Shown here: in pieces, positions 1 through 23,174 of the stretch
Numbering within the stretch: the first letter of the stretch is position 1
How the letters are laid out: each line of letters opens with the position of its first letter
Source of the DNA: Ficedula albicollis
Taxonomy: Eukaryota > Chordata > Aves > Passeriformes > Muscicapidae
Direction: 5' to 3'
Length of the DNA: 64,000 nucleotides
NCBI RefSeq assembly: GCF_000247815.1
Contig: NC_021677.1
Location: 40,305,717-40,369,716, forward strand
Program-made: the position numbers and the translations under genes
Notes under the pieces: generated by a model
Told to the model about the DNA's origin: nothing
Database searches by the model: none
Seen by the model: the letters and a program-made list of their open reading frames with translations, nothing else

Positions 1-373
1 GGCTCAAGTCCTTGATGAGCAGCTTGCCAGAGGATGGTACTGAGAGTGTCACTCGCTCCAGAAGGAAAGCTGTGTTTCTTGGCACTGGGTCCTCCCCAGA
101 AGGGCTGCTGGGCCACCACCAACACAAAGAATGAGAGATCCAGAGGTAAGTGACCATGCTGAGATTAGCAAAGCTCAGGCACCTTAGACCTCCTGTGTCT
201 CTGTGATAGTAGCCCTGCCCCACACACCCTGGGAATGACAATTGACAGTGAGCACTGCTTGCTCCAATCAAATGCATGCAACAGACTGTGACACCAAGGG
301 CTACCTCCATCCCATGGCAACCCCACACTCTGGCACATAAGCTGCAAGCCAGCCAGTTACTGAGGTGACTCAC
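1..373. other. ABCD4 intron sequence downstream of exon 10
   Basis: No exon, RNA gene or repeat is recognised here. By position it is the start of the ABCD4 intron that leads to the nucleotide-binding-domain exons. Confidence 0.7.
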
Positions 374-11626
<11,253 letters not shown>

Positions 11627-11651
11627 TTTTTTTTTTTTTTTTCAGCTTTGG

Positions 11652-11816
11652 NNNNNNNNNNNNNNNNNNNNNNNNNNNNNNNNNNNNNNNNNNNNNNNNN
11701 NNNNNNNNNNNNNNNNNNNNNNNNNNNNNNNNNNNNNNNNNNNNNNNNNNNNNNNNNNNNNNNNNNNNNNNNNNNNNNNNNNNNNNNNNNNNNNNNNNNN
11801 NNNNNNNNNNNNNNNN
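11652..11816. other. Assembly gap, 165 N
   Basis: A run of N adjoining the T/G homopolymer end. The sequence on the two sides need not be contiguous. Confidence 0.99.
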
Positions 11817-13616
11817 GAATCTGTTTTCATAACCCAAAACTCTGAGTTATGAAATATTTCAGAACAAGTAAATTTCTGGACAAGCCTGACGATTAGAGAT
11901 GAGAGATGCTATGAGCTGTCATGCCTTCTTTACTAGTGTGTGTCTCACCTACCATCCTGTTGATGCCATTTCTTCTGCAGAGCTTTTGGGCTTCTGCACG
12001 TACCCTGTGGGTCCCTCTTCCCATATGCCTAGTAACTTTGTTCTCCCGCCAGTTCCCTTCCTCCCAGCCCTCCTTCTCTTCCTTCATCCTTATCTTCTTC
12101 ATTTTTGCTCTGCTGCTACCTGCTCAGTGGTACCGATAATTCATACTTCACAAAATCAGTGTATATGCTCTCAGGGATGAAAGAAGACACATCAGTGTGT
12201 TTCCTCAGCAAATGGCTTTGTCTCTAAGCAGTGTCCCTTTCTCCTTGCCCTCATCTCCCTTCTCTCAGCTTTTTTGGAATTCACAATGCTATCAGTCATA
12301 CCTAAAGGTTAAGCTCCAGAGGGCAGAGATCAGCCCTGTGAAAACCTGACCTCAGTGATGACTAACTTTTATGTTAAAAGAATCATGGGGGTTTTTTTCT
12401 CAGCTGTTGCATCAGACCTGGGTGATGGTTGCTCCTAGGCAGTCACATCTTCTCATGGGGCAGTACTGCAGCTGTGACAATTGTGTGTGTCACCTTGTCA
12501 GCACTTACCAGGATTGAACTCACTCCTTTGCTCTGTTGTCCACTTTATGATCAGGGGGTATTCCTTCCCTTCCTTCCTCGACTGATGAAATGGCTTTCCA
12601 GCACCAGGGGAGTCAGAGGATCTAACACAGAGATGAGATGGCCACAACTGTCTATCCCAAGCCTGCCCTCCTACTTCTTCCTTCTCCCAGCCCTTTGTTC
12701 TGTCACTGGCACCCCACGACCTCCACCTGATAAAGCACACGCTGTGAGCTCCCTTTGGCGTATCAGCTTCACGATTTTTCCTGGGAACCCTCTCAAGGCA
12801 GCCAAGATCAAGAACAAAAGAGAAGTGCTTTCTCGGTGCCTCTCCACCCCCCTCTGAGGCTATGCCCTAGACACTCAGCTGCTGTCAGCACAGAAACATT
12901 TACATCTTTTACAGCACTCCAGCTCTACTTCTCACGTTTCTCCCCCAGCAAACACCATGGCAATTTCAGTGTGTGCCTGGGGGCAGGGCTTGGGAAAGGA
13001 CTGGGGAATCACAACTTGAGCAGAGTTTTATGGGTCTGTTTGCAGTGAAGAGCCGTATCTCAGCTCCCTGACTAGCTACAGACCCAAAAGAAACCTCCTC
13101 TGCATTGCTAACCTGTCATCAAAATGTATGCCATGAATCCAAGGAAGCAAGAGCTAGGCCTGGCTTGCTAGGTCCTGGGCTCCTTGAGGCAGTGCAAGTT
13201 AATTCCTTGTGGTGTTTAACTGCAGCCCCATCTGCTCCTGCTTGCTAGGTGTGAAACATCCCATCCCCCATCCTCCCCTGTCTGTTCCATGCATTTTTGC
13301 ATGCCCTGGACCAGTGACGGAAGCCAGATCCTCCTGCATCCCTGTCCTCTCAGCCCCTGGCTCACGTTTTTCCCCACTGCCCCTCTGTGTTTCCATTTGC
13401 CTGTGGTCCCTCTCTGCCTGCTAGTCTGCAGCTGGGATGCAGGGAGAAGCCTGACAAACCCATCTTTCGCTGCCTTTGTGCAGTAAGTGGTCCTGGGTGT
13501 TCTCTGAAGTAAGCAGCAGCTTCTGTCATCACAGAAAGAAACAAAGCTGCAGCCTTGAATCTGTAGCTTGCTTTCCCTCTTTCCCAGGTCTTTCTTAATG
13601 CTGCTGGCTTTGTGCA

Positions 13617-14604
13617 ATGTTGCGAAATGAAGCACTGCCAGAAGATTATCCCCTTCCTGGGCTTTCCAAAACTGAATCCACCATTTCCTGCCCATGTCTC
13701 CCATTTCTGGTCTCCTCATAGGTACCTGTCCTCACCAGAGCTTGCAGCTTCTTCAGTGTGGGATCACCTATGAGCTTTAGCCATCTGTCAGACCATTAGT
13801 AAGGAAGGGGTAATGAAAACTCCCATCCTGAGTTTCAGCTCTGTCTATTATTAGGTATTAGGGTGTGAACTAAACCAGCTAATTTTCAGCTGGATCAGCA
13901 AGCTGAACTGACTGATAGAGTCCCTCACAGCCCTGTGCCACCCCAAAGCAGAGAGTGGGAATGGGAAACCGAGGGGGAGCAAACAGCATAGGCCAGGCTC
14001 AGCATGGCTTAAACCTCCATGGAGCCGCACCACAGGCTCCTGCTGTGATATCTTAATGATTCTGCCTTTTCCCTTCTCCACACACTCTGTGTCTTAATTA
14101 GCCTTTCCCGATGTTGCGTAATGAAGCACTGCCAGAAGATTATCCCCTTCCTGGGCTTTCCAAAACTGAATCCACCATTTCCTGCCCATGTCTCCCATTT
14201 CTGGTCTCCTCATAGGTACCTGTCCTCACCAGAGCTTGCAGCTTCTTCAGTGTGGGATCACCTATGAGCTTTAGCCATCTGTCAGACCATTAGTAAGGAA
14301 GGGGTAATGAAAACTCCCATCCTGAGTTTCAGCTCTGTCTATTATTAGGTATTAGGGTGTGAACTAAACCAGCTAATTTTCAGCTGGATCAGCAAGCTGA
14401 ACTGACTGATAGAGTCCCTCACAGCCCTGTGCCACCCCAAAGCAGAGAGTGGGAATGGGAAACCGAGGGGGAGCAAACAGCATAGGCCAGGCTCAGCATG
14501 GCTTAAACCTCCATGGAGCCGCACCACAGGCTCCTGCTGTGATATCTTAATGATTCTGCCTTTTCCCTTCTCCACACACTCTGTGTCTTAATTAGCCTTT
14601 CCCC
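13617..14604 (+). repeat. Two-copy tandem duplication, 494-bp unit
   Basis: Copies 13617-14110 and 14111-14604 are nearly identical; a 76-codon minus-strand frame within them is translated identically in both. Junction sequences GCCTTTCCC and ATGTTGCG mark the boundaries. Recent duplication or assembly duplication. Confidence 0.95.
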
Positions 14605-16599
14605 CTCCTGTGGGCCAAACTGCTCTGCTTTCTTTTCAATCCTCCTTCCTTGTGCTTTGCCTCTAACAGTGTCTTTCTACTGTACACTTCAAAGGCTTTG
14701 CTTGCTGCATCTCCCCCATGCAGGCATTGGCTGGTAACACCCCCAAAGCAGGCCAGGTCTGCCATGAACTCAGAGTCATCCAAACGGTTTTGGGCCCTTT
14801 GGATCTGGGTAAGAAGCAGGCATGGGGAGGAGAGGTCAAGGATTTTCAGCATTTCATCTACGAGAAGAACTATTAGTAACAGAGGAAAAAAAAAGGGGGA
14901 AAAGGGACCCCCTCCTCCACCCACCCACCCCAGAGGAGAGCCCGCTGAGGGCAGAGTGCTTTTATGTGCAAGTGGGAGGGAAGGAGAGTGTTAGGGCTTC
15001 AGAGGGAAATGCTTTGATCTTGACTTTGAATCTCCTTCAGTTCCCAGCTCTCCCCCACTCTCCCACCTATGGCCAGGACCCAGGATGCAGCCAGGATTCC
15101 TAGTCCTTGCTCAGTGCTATGGTACCTGACTTGCTGTTTCACATTTAACTTCTTCATGTGCACCTGAGAGCCTCACAGAGGTCTTGTGGGGCAAGAGCAC
15201 AGTGCCAACACCAAGTTCAAACTTTCTCTCCCATCTCACAGAATGGGAAGAAAAAGGGAGCCCAGTTGGACAGAAACCAGAAGGGAAAAGAGTCCCAAGA
15301 TGAGCAGAGGTGAATTAGAGATGGGACCCACTGTCAAGGCTCTGGTACCTCAGGGCAGGGGGCAGGCAGACCTGGCTCTCCTGTGTGTCCTGGTGCATTG
15401 GACTGGTCAGTGCTGACCATGACCCAGATGAACTGGGAATCAGTAACCACTGGGAGAGAGATAGGGAATGGCTCTCAGGAGACATCACTGATGTCCCCTG
15501 GTCCCACAAAGAGTTATTTTAACTTGGAGAGAGGAGAACAGCAATGAGATCCCTTGGTGTTCTCTGCAGGATGGGAAGGAGATGGCACTGATGGGAGCTG
15601 GAGAATGACCCTGAGTTCTGATTCATTTCAAAGGAAGAGGACGATAGGGTGTGGGAGAGATTTAGGGGCCTCCAGTCTCTTGTCCAAAGTGGGATCTAAT
15701 GTGTAGGCAAGCTCCCCACTTCCCCTGGGAGATGAAATTCCTGACTAGGCCTTGCCCTTAAGCTGTCTTAAAGTTCAGGCCAAATACTTCTGGTGTCTGT
15801 GCTGCCCCTTTTTTTCTCAGCTGAAGTCACTCCTGTTAACTGCTCTCCTTTGCTGAGGTTGATGCACTTGAATATCCCTGCCTGCCAGTTCTCATTTCAG
15901 CACCACTAAATAGATCTTTTCCTCACATAATCTCCTGTCTATAATTCAATCACTCCAGTTCAGCTACTCCTGGCTGAAAACTTCCTATAGATTGTTACTT
16001 TCCCTTTCAGTATGATTGAGCAGACCTGTATGCTGGTGTCCAGCATGATCCTGGGCATGCACAGACCAGAGCTCACAGGACTCCTCTGCAGAGCCCAACC
16101 ATTGCTCTCTCTGAGCATCACTTTAAGGGCTTCAGCACAGACATGAGGCAGTGGGTTCAAAGGTGGTTTCAGGTCTGGGAATGAAAAATACCAGATAATG
16201 TGAATGTCAAAACAGGACTTCTGTCATTCACAGTAAACAAGTTACTACAAAAATTGTGGTGAACTCCATGTTTTCCAGGTCTCTATTGGGCAATATCACA
16301 CCAGAACCCCTTGAACTTCTTTCTCCCTGTGACTGGTGGGCATATTGCAGCTGCAGCAACCCGATTTATGTTGCCAGTTCAGGCTACAAGCTCTGCTCAT
16401 TGCTCTTTCCTTGTGGAGCAGTGCCAGGCACAGGAGAGAAAGCAGCCAAGACAGTAGACACTTAGGACCCTCCTAGAAGCTCCCATGCTCTCATTTCCAT
16501 CAGCCCCTCTACAGTCCCAGCTCCCCTGATTTCCCAGAAAGATTCAAATTATGCAGTGCTCTGGAGGGAGAAAGGTGGGAGAAACAGAAGCCAGGCACC

Positions 16600-16800
16600 A
16601 GCAATGGCTCTACGAGGATGGACAATTTACCCCATGTATAGATCATAAATGGGTCATAAAGTAGTACTTTTTCAGCGTCAGAAGTGGTTCTGGCAACTGG
16701 TCCACAGTTGTACCTGCCCCAAATGGCATTTGACTGCCCAGGTGTTTCAGTTATATCCCAACTTATCTGAATAGTCTTGTCTGGTCCACCCATGGACAGC
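16600..16800 (-). pseudogene. Possible transglutaminase exon relic
   Basis: A minus-strand frame reads ISWDITETPGQSNAIWGRYN followed by CGPVA, then LLYDPFMIY. The order recalls the transglutaminase segment GWQ-x-LDATPQE-x-S-x-G-x-Y-x-CGPA followed by YD-x-PFVFAEVN. Spacing differs by two residues before CGP and one is missing before PF, and the Trp-Gln and Glu-Val-Asn motifs are degraded. No flanking transglutaminase exons were recognised. I treat it as a low-confidence relic; chance similarity is possible. Confidence 0.3.
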
Positions 16801-19200
16801 CCTGCAGTAGGTAGGGTGCTCTGACTCCCTCCACTCCTGGACATCCCCTAGGTGGGACTAGGGAGCTTTCCTGATGGGGTGGATAGCTGAGTGTTTAAAT
16901 ATTGTCCCCATGTGTGACACTGTCAAGGTTGTCACATGCCAGTGACAGAACCAGAGCAAGCCCTGTCTTATTATACAAGATTCAGCACTTGACACATCCT
17001 TCTTCATGAGGTTCAAGTCAACAAGAATTCCATCTGCTGAACAAAGAGGTTGCTTTTGACCTGGGAGGACTCAAAACTTGGAGCAGTAAAACCTGCCTTA
17101 CAGCATGTCTGGTAATGTGGTGCCTGGAGACCCCCCACAGCTGGACATCTCTGCACCTTTTCTCTGAGCCCTGACTGGGAGAGATGGGCTGCAAGCAGGC
17201 AGGTTAAAACGCAACAGACAGAAAAGCTTCTGGCAGCCATAGCTAAACTGCAAAGGTATCCATGGTTGTAATGCTGAAGCATCCTGCACCAAAGCAGGAA
17301 GCACTCTGGTCCCCCACTGAACTCCTCCAAGGAACAGAAAAATGCTAACTACTTGTTTATAAGCTGGAAGTGAGTGTGTGCAGTCATCTGCATAACAGAA
17401 CTGCCCAAGCTGTCTCTTTGTGTGTTTTCCAGCTCCTATGTTAATCACTGACCCTGCTGACTCTGGCATTTACCAGTGTCTCACTGCTCTGTGAGCACTG
17501 CTTTGCATTTGCAACCGAAGAAGTTAAAAGGATGAAGGATGGGAAGGGAAGCTTAGCAGCTGTGGATATGAACACCAGTCTGCCAGAGGGGAAAAGAGCC
17601 AGGACTGGACAGGTTGATAGAGAGAGTGGAGCTGGCTTTGAAAGTTTTTCTGAAGGGGATAAAGCTCACCAGGGAATGGTTCAGGTCTCTCTTCCTTGCC
17701 CTGTAGCTTCTCTGTGTCCAGTGAGAGAGACCTGTTTGAGTCCTGAAGGCCACAGTTCAGTGTCACCTAATTGAGGCTGGGAGGACTCTCAAGCAGCCAG
17801 TCCACAGCTTCCAGGGAATCCTCCTTGCCTGGCCTCCCCCTGCATTCCTAGGATCAAACGTGAGACAAGAGAAGTGGGAAAAAATGCTCTGGGATATGTG
17901 CTTCTGGGCAGTGAAGGTATGCCTTGATTTGTGTGGCAATGCTTGCCCGTGGACTACAGTGGAAGGGAAGGCAGCAGGAGAGGCGGCTGGACACATTTAC
18001 CCTTTGAAACATCCGTGTTTAGTTGCTTCCTGAATTGCGCAGGAATCCTATACATGGCGTCTCTGTGAGCCTTCCTGCCCTCTCATTGGCAACTGCTGCA
18101 GCAGAAATGAGTGTCACAGTGAGGCTGCCCAAGGGCAGAGGCATGTGGGGCAGGAAGCCCTTGCTGTCTCTGGCATCAGGAGTTACTTTGTGTCCCTCAC
18201 TGGATTCGGGGCAATTGTGGCAGGTTTCAAGCTGGTCCCCAGGGACAGGCCGGGGAGAAGGAAAGGAAACAAGATACTGCCTGCAACCAGAGCTACACAC
18301 ACAGGGGACATGAAGCACTGACACAGTTAGCCAAGATCCCAACTCTTACCTCTTGACCAAACTATGACCCCTGTCATTAAAATGCACCCAGGCCTCACAC
18401 CCAAGACCAAATGGGCTCCTTGGGCTCCTGTTTTGGGGTGATGTAGGTTGGGATGAAACAGGTACTGGAGGCAGCTCTAGAGTTCTGGACATATGAAGAG
18501 GGTGCAGGTGGTGTTGCCAACTTAGCAATGCCGGAGCGATGCTGGAGAGAGGTGCTTGATGTGCTGGTTGTTTGCACAGCCTCACGTGATGCCCAAGGGA
18601 CAGGATGAAGCCATTGTGAGAGCGGGAGTTAAGGAGAGGGATCTTGGCCCCGAGATTAGGCTGAGGAGGCAGCAGGGCAGAAATAATAGGGAGAAGGAGA
18701 GCTCCACTGAGGGCCCAGGCACCAGCAGGCAGATGTAAGGCTGTACAGGAGGCTGCCCAGACCTGAGGACGGGGACAAGGTTTCTGCCATTTGGGTGCCC
18801 CCCACAGACAAATGGGAAGGTTTTGACGGGCAGCTTTGTCTGCCTTAGGAGCCCAGGGGTTCCACCGGCCTGGCCTTGCTGGTGAAAGGGGCACCACTTG
18901 GGAAGGAGAGAGGAAAGGGCTAGTGGGGCAGAAGGACCGTGGCCTCGTAAGGAGCAAGCCAGGAGGAGGGAGCAGACACACATATAGGCTGTGCCAACTC
19001 TTGGACTGCAGTGACACCCTCCTGGGACCTGCCTGCTGCCCGTGGGACACGATGGGTGCCCCGCGCGGGCGCCCAGCTCCCACGCCGTGGTCCCCGTGGG
19101 CTCCGCCACTCGCCATGGGGCTGCGAGCCCGGGGATGCTTTGGGGCGCAGGGTGCCCGGGCGCTGCGGGGCGCAGCGGGACAGGGCGGCCCGAGGCGGCG

Positions 19201-19862
<662 letters not shown>

Positions 19863-20083
19863 GTGAGTGCGGAGCCGTGCTGGGCGCCGTCGGGGCCGCG
19901 GCTCCTCGGCATCCCTTCCAAGCCCGCGGGTGTCCCGCTGTGGCGGCACCATCCCCTGGCGGGCGGGCGTCCCGTCCCGTTCTGCCCTCGGTCTCCGCTC
20001 GGCAGCTGCCTGGGCACCGGCGGCCTCTCCCCCGGCCCGGGGCTGTGTGTCCCTTTGTCTCCTGGCGAGGGGAGCGGCCTGCA

Positions 20084-20135
<52 letters not shown>
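20084..20135 (+). repeat. Poly-G tract, 52 bases, flanked by an 18-bp direct repeat
   Basis: The same 18-mer CTGGCGAGGGGAGCGGCC occurs at 20062-20079 and 20136-20153, on either side of the G run, in VRTN intron 1. Confidence 0.95.
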
Positions 20136-21323
20136 CTGGCGAGGGGAGCGGCCGCCGGTGCTCCCACCCGGTGTGCGGGGCCGTGCCTGTCGCGGGGCAG
20201 CCGCACGGAGCCGCCTCCGCCGCCTTCGGGAGAGCCGTGAGCAGCCGCGGTGCCCCCGCTGGGGGTGTCTGTCAGGCGCTCCGTGCCCCCGCCCGAGGGG
20301 CGGACGGAGCCGGGCTTGGCTGCAGCTCTTCGGCCTAGGTTAAGTTGGGTCTGAGGCTTTTCCCTCCCCCGGTGAGCGATATTCCGTTTGTGAGCTTCGG
20401 TGGACATGTGGATGTTGGCGGACGGAGCAGGCATCCTGCTGCCTTTGCTGCTCATCGCTGGAGCTGCTCCGGTGGTATTTCTAGCCTAGACAGCTCCACA
20501 CCTCTGTACTCCTGCCGTACGGTCCCAGTGGTTCAAATACCCTTCTCTCAAATGAGAGCCTTTACCGCTGGGGTGGCCTGACTCCACAGCCGGGGCTGGG
20601 AAGTGAGCCACTTGACCCAGCTGGGCTGGGGTGCATGGACACCCCTGCTCCTTTGGGGTACCAGGGGTCCTGGGCAGCTGGGGCTGAAGTCTCCTGAATT
20701 CCTGCTGGTGGGAGTATTTTTGGGACTGGCTAGGGGAACTTGCACTACTGGATGCCACCAGCCATCAGTTTAGGTGAGGGAATGTGACCTGCAACTGTTT
20801 CCTTATCTGTTACAATGCAAAAGCAGCCAGGTTAGGTAAAACCTTTATCAGCAGCAAAAAGCTCCCTTAGTTACCTCTTGGTGCTGAGGTGGTTTAGTGA
20901 ACACTTGTCTGTCGTGTTCAGCATGCTTCCCTGGGGGTGTGCAGGGAGAAGTGTTTCCTTTGCATCAAGTCCTCTGCTGGAGAGCTACTGGGTTTGATCT
21001 GGCCATGAACCAAACCCCCCAGCTTGTCTGACTTCTGCTTCTCATTTACCCAAGCCCCTCTCCACCTGCCCCAGGAACTCCCTGCTGCTGATTCAGCTGT
21101 GGGTTTTGCCTTAGGATTGTTCTGGGCAGCAGGAGCTGACAGTGACATTGAGGCTGTGTATTTATTGCTGGAGAAAAGGATAAATGGCCATTAAGTGGTG
21201 CTTCCAGCTCTCCCTCTCGTTGTCTCCCTCAGTCTATAAGAGGGTGGGAAATACCCACTAGGACAGAAATACCAGGGTTGTTGCTGATGCTTTCTAGCCT
21301 ATGTCAACTATGTCACTCAACAC

Positions 21324-21455
21324 AGGCTTAATCAAAATTTCTCTAAACTACTGTACATTTCTACAAAATTCTAGGAAAATAGCAGATCTAGGCTTAGTCA
21401 AAATTTCTCTAAACTACTGTAAATTTCTACAAAATTCTAGGAAAATAGCAGATCT
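21324..21455 (+). repeat. Two-copy tandem repeat, 66-bp unit
   Basis: Copies 21324-21389 and 21390-21455 share AAAATTTCTCTAAACTACTG and CTACAAAATTCTAGGAAAAT with two or three substitutions. AT-rich. Confidence 0.93.
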
Positions 21456-23174
21456 GAAGTGGCAAATCCATACCTTCTCAGACCAGGATTTTAGGACTAG
21501 TTTGTCTTCCCTGCATCACAGCTGTGTGTAATGTCTTGTGTTTGTCTCTAGTAACTGATGCCCTACAGCTGTGGGAGCAGCTGTAAGAATGTTCTGGCCT
21601 CTGACATGCAGGAGATTGTGGAGGAGTTTGGAGCAGGGGAAGGGATGTAATTGGTGACTACCTGTGATTAAAGGCAAGGGGCAGCTGCGGTGGCAGCAGC
21701 ATGGAGCCTCCTCCTGATGAAGAGCTCAGCTCGTATGTGTCTGTGTGATTCTGTTGCACCTCATGTGGTTTGGTCATGGCCAGGGGCCATAGATGTTACA
21801 GCACTAATAACCATACCTGTAGCAGGGCTGAAAATTGGGAGAGTTCAGGCGGGACATCTGCTTTACTGCAGAGCTGCTGCTTTTCCTGCCCCTGCTGTTC
21901 CTCATGCACCCACAGAGCTGTGAGTGCACAGTGATACCTGTGAAGTGTTGAGAGAAGGTGAGCTCTGGCTGAGCAGGCTGCTAAGTGATGCTGTACATAT
22001 TACACATGATAAGGGAATGAAGCTTAGAAGAAAATGGAGGAGATTTGGCCTCTTGAGTGAGGTGCTGTGGTCCCTGGGAGGAACCTGGCTCAAGAGGGAG
22101 AGAGTAGGCTGGCTGGGGAGAGGCCTGAGCTGGCTGACAGTGAAAGGATGCTGAAGAGGGCTGTGCTGATCAAGCTGCAGCTAAGAGTTGTGCAGCCATC
22201 GTGGAAGCCCCTGGGAGTGGTGGGGACAGAACCACATAGGAATCCAAAAGCTGAACAAAGAGGGCAGTGCAGGTTTGACTCTGTATATCATGAGTGAGAA
22301 TTGGCATGCAGAGGGGGGAGGTAGGGCAGGACTGGGACCGGCTCAGGCAGGGAGGAGCACTCTCTAAAGACTCTGAAATACCCACTCAGTGCTTGCACTC
22401 TGCCTGTACTTTTGGGTTGCCTCCTGCCCGGTAGTTCTAGAAGCCCTCCTTTTGTGCCTTCTCCTTAGCTGGTGGTGTGTGTTGGCTGAGCAGCAAGTGA
22501 CATCTAGTGTTGGCTCATGCACCAGTAGCTGTGTCTTGGGCTGGCTCTGTCACTTCCATCCCAGGTTCTGTGAAAAATTTTTGGTGCATGCAATGGGTGC
22601 AGCTGCAGTGCCCTGCTCTGAGGGAGAGGGCAAGCTTCTTACCCCTTCTTCTGTTGAGCTTGAACAGCTTGAGCTGGGTGTGTCCATGGCCCCACATAGG
22701 GTGGTTCTGTCACAGGTCCTTTCTTGCAGAAATGATGAACATTTTCCCTTTGAGGGAAGCTTTTCTCTCAGGGTGCTGGTAGGGGAGTAGTAAAATGGAA
22801 ATGATGAAACTGCTAGTGAGAGAGGTGGGTGTAGGGGTGATGCCAGGCATGCAGTTGTAGGAGGTGACCTGGCTTCCCATCCTATGGGTGCGGTCACTCC
22901 TTAGTTTTGCTTAGACAAGTGGAGGCTGTGTGCCATATGTGCTGCCCACAGGAGGTCACTGGTGAGCAAGCTGAGCCCATGTCCCACTCCCAGGTATGTC
23001 TGGGGAGGACCCAGGCTTCCTCTTTTGTCCTTGAAATGTGCATGGTGGCCTTTCCTTTACCTTTTCCCCACATCCTGTGCTTTGGGCAGGAGCTGGACCT
23101 GGAGGCCAGGCTGCTATCTGCCTGGAGTGTGCACTTCATATCCAGTAACCTCTTTATTTTTGCCATCTTTCAGG

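Larger units (their letters stand above)
11817..19200. other. Intergenic DNA between ABCD4 and VRTN
   Basis: No intact gene recognised in 7.4 kb. It contains the 494-bp tandem duplication (13617-14604), a transglutaminase-like relic on the minus strand (16.6-16.8 kb) and AT/pyrimidine-rich unique DNA. Upstream regulatory DNA of VRTN may lie here, but nothing specific can be shown. Confidence 0.75.
19863..23173 (+). other. VRTN: VRTN intron 1
   Basis: Bounded by GTGAGT at 19863 and TGCCATCTTTCAG ending at 23173. The first 500 bases are CpG-rich. It holds a 52-base G run and a 66-bp tandem duplication (21324-21455), otherwise unique DNA without recognised features. Confidence 0.6.

Noticed and set aside
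18346..19116. 256-codon minus-strand frame upstream of VRTN
   Set aside because: No recognisable similarity; GC-rich DNA near a CpG island keeps frames open.
22962..23174. N-terminal extension of vertnin by 71 codons
   Set aside because: The stretch ends in a splice acceptor (TGCCATCTTTCAG) one base before the conserved Met, and its sequence has no vertnin similarity; it is intron.
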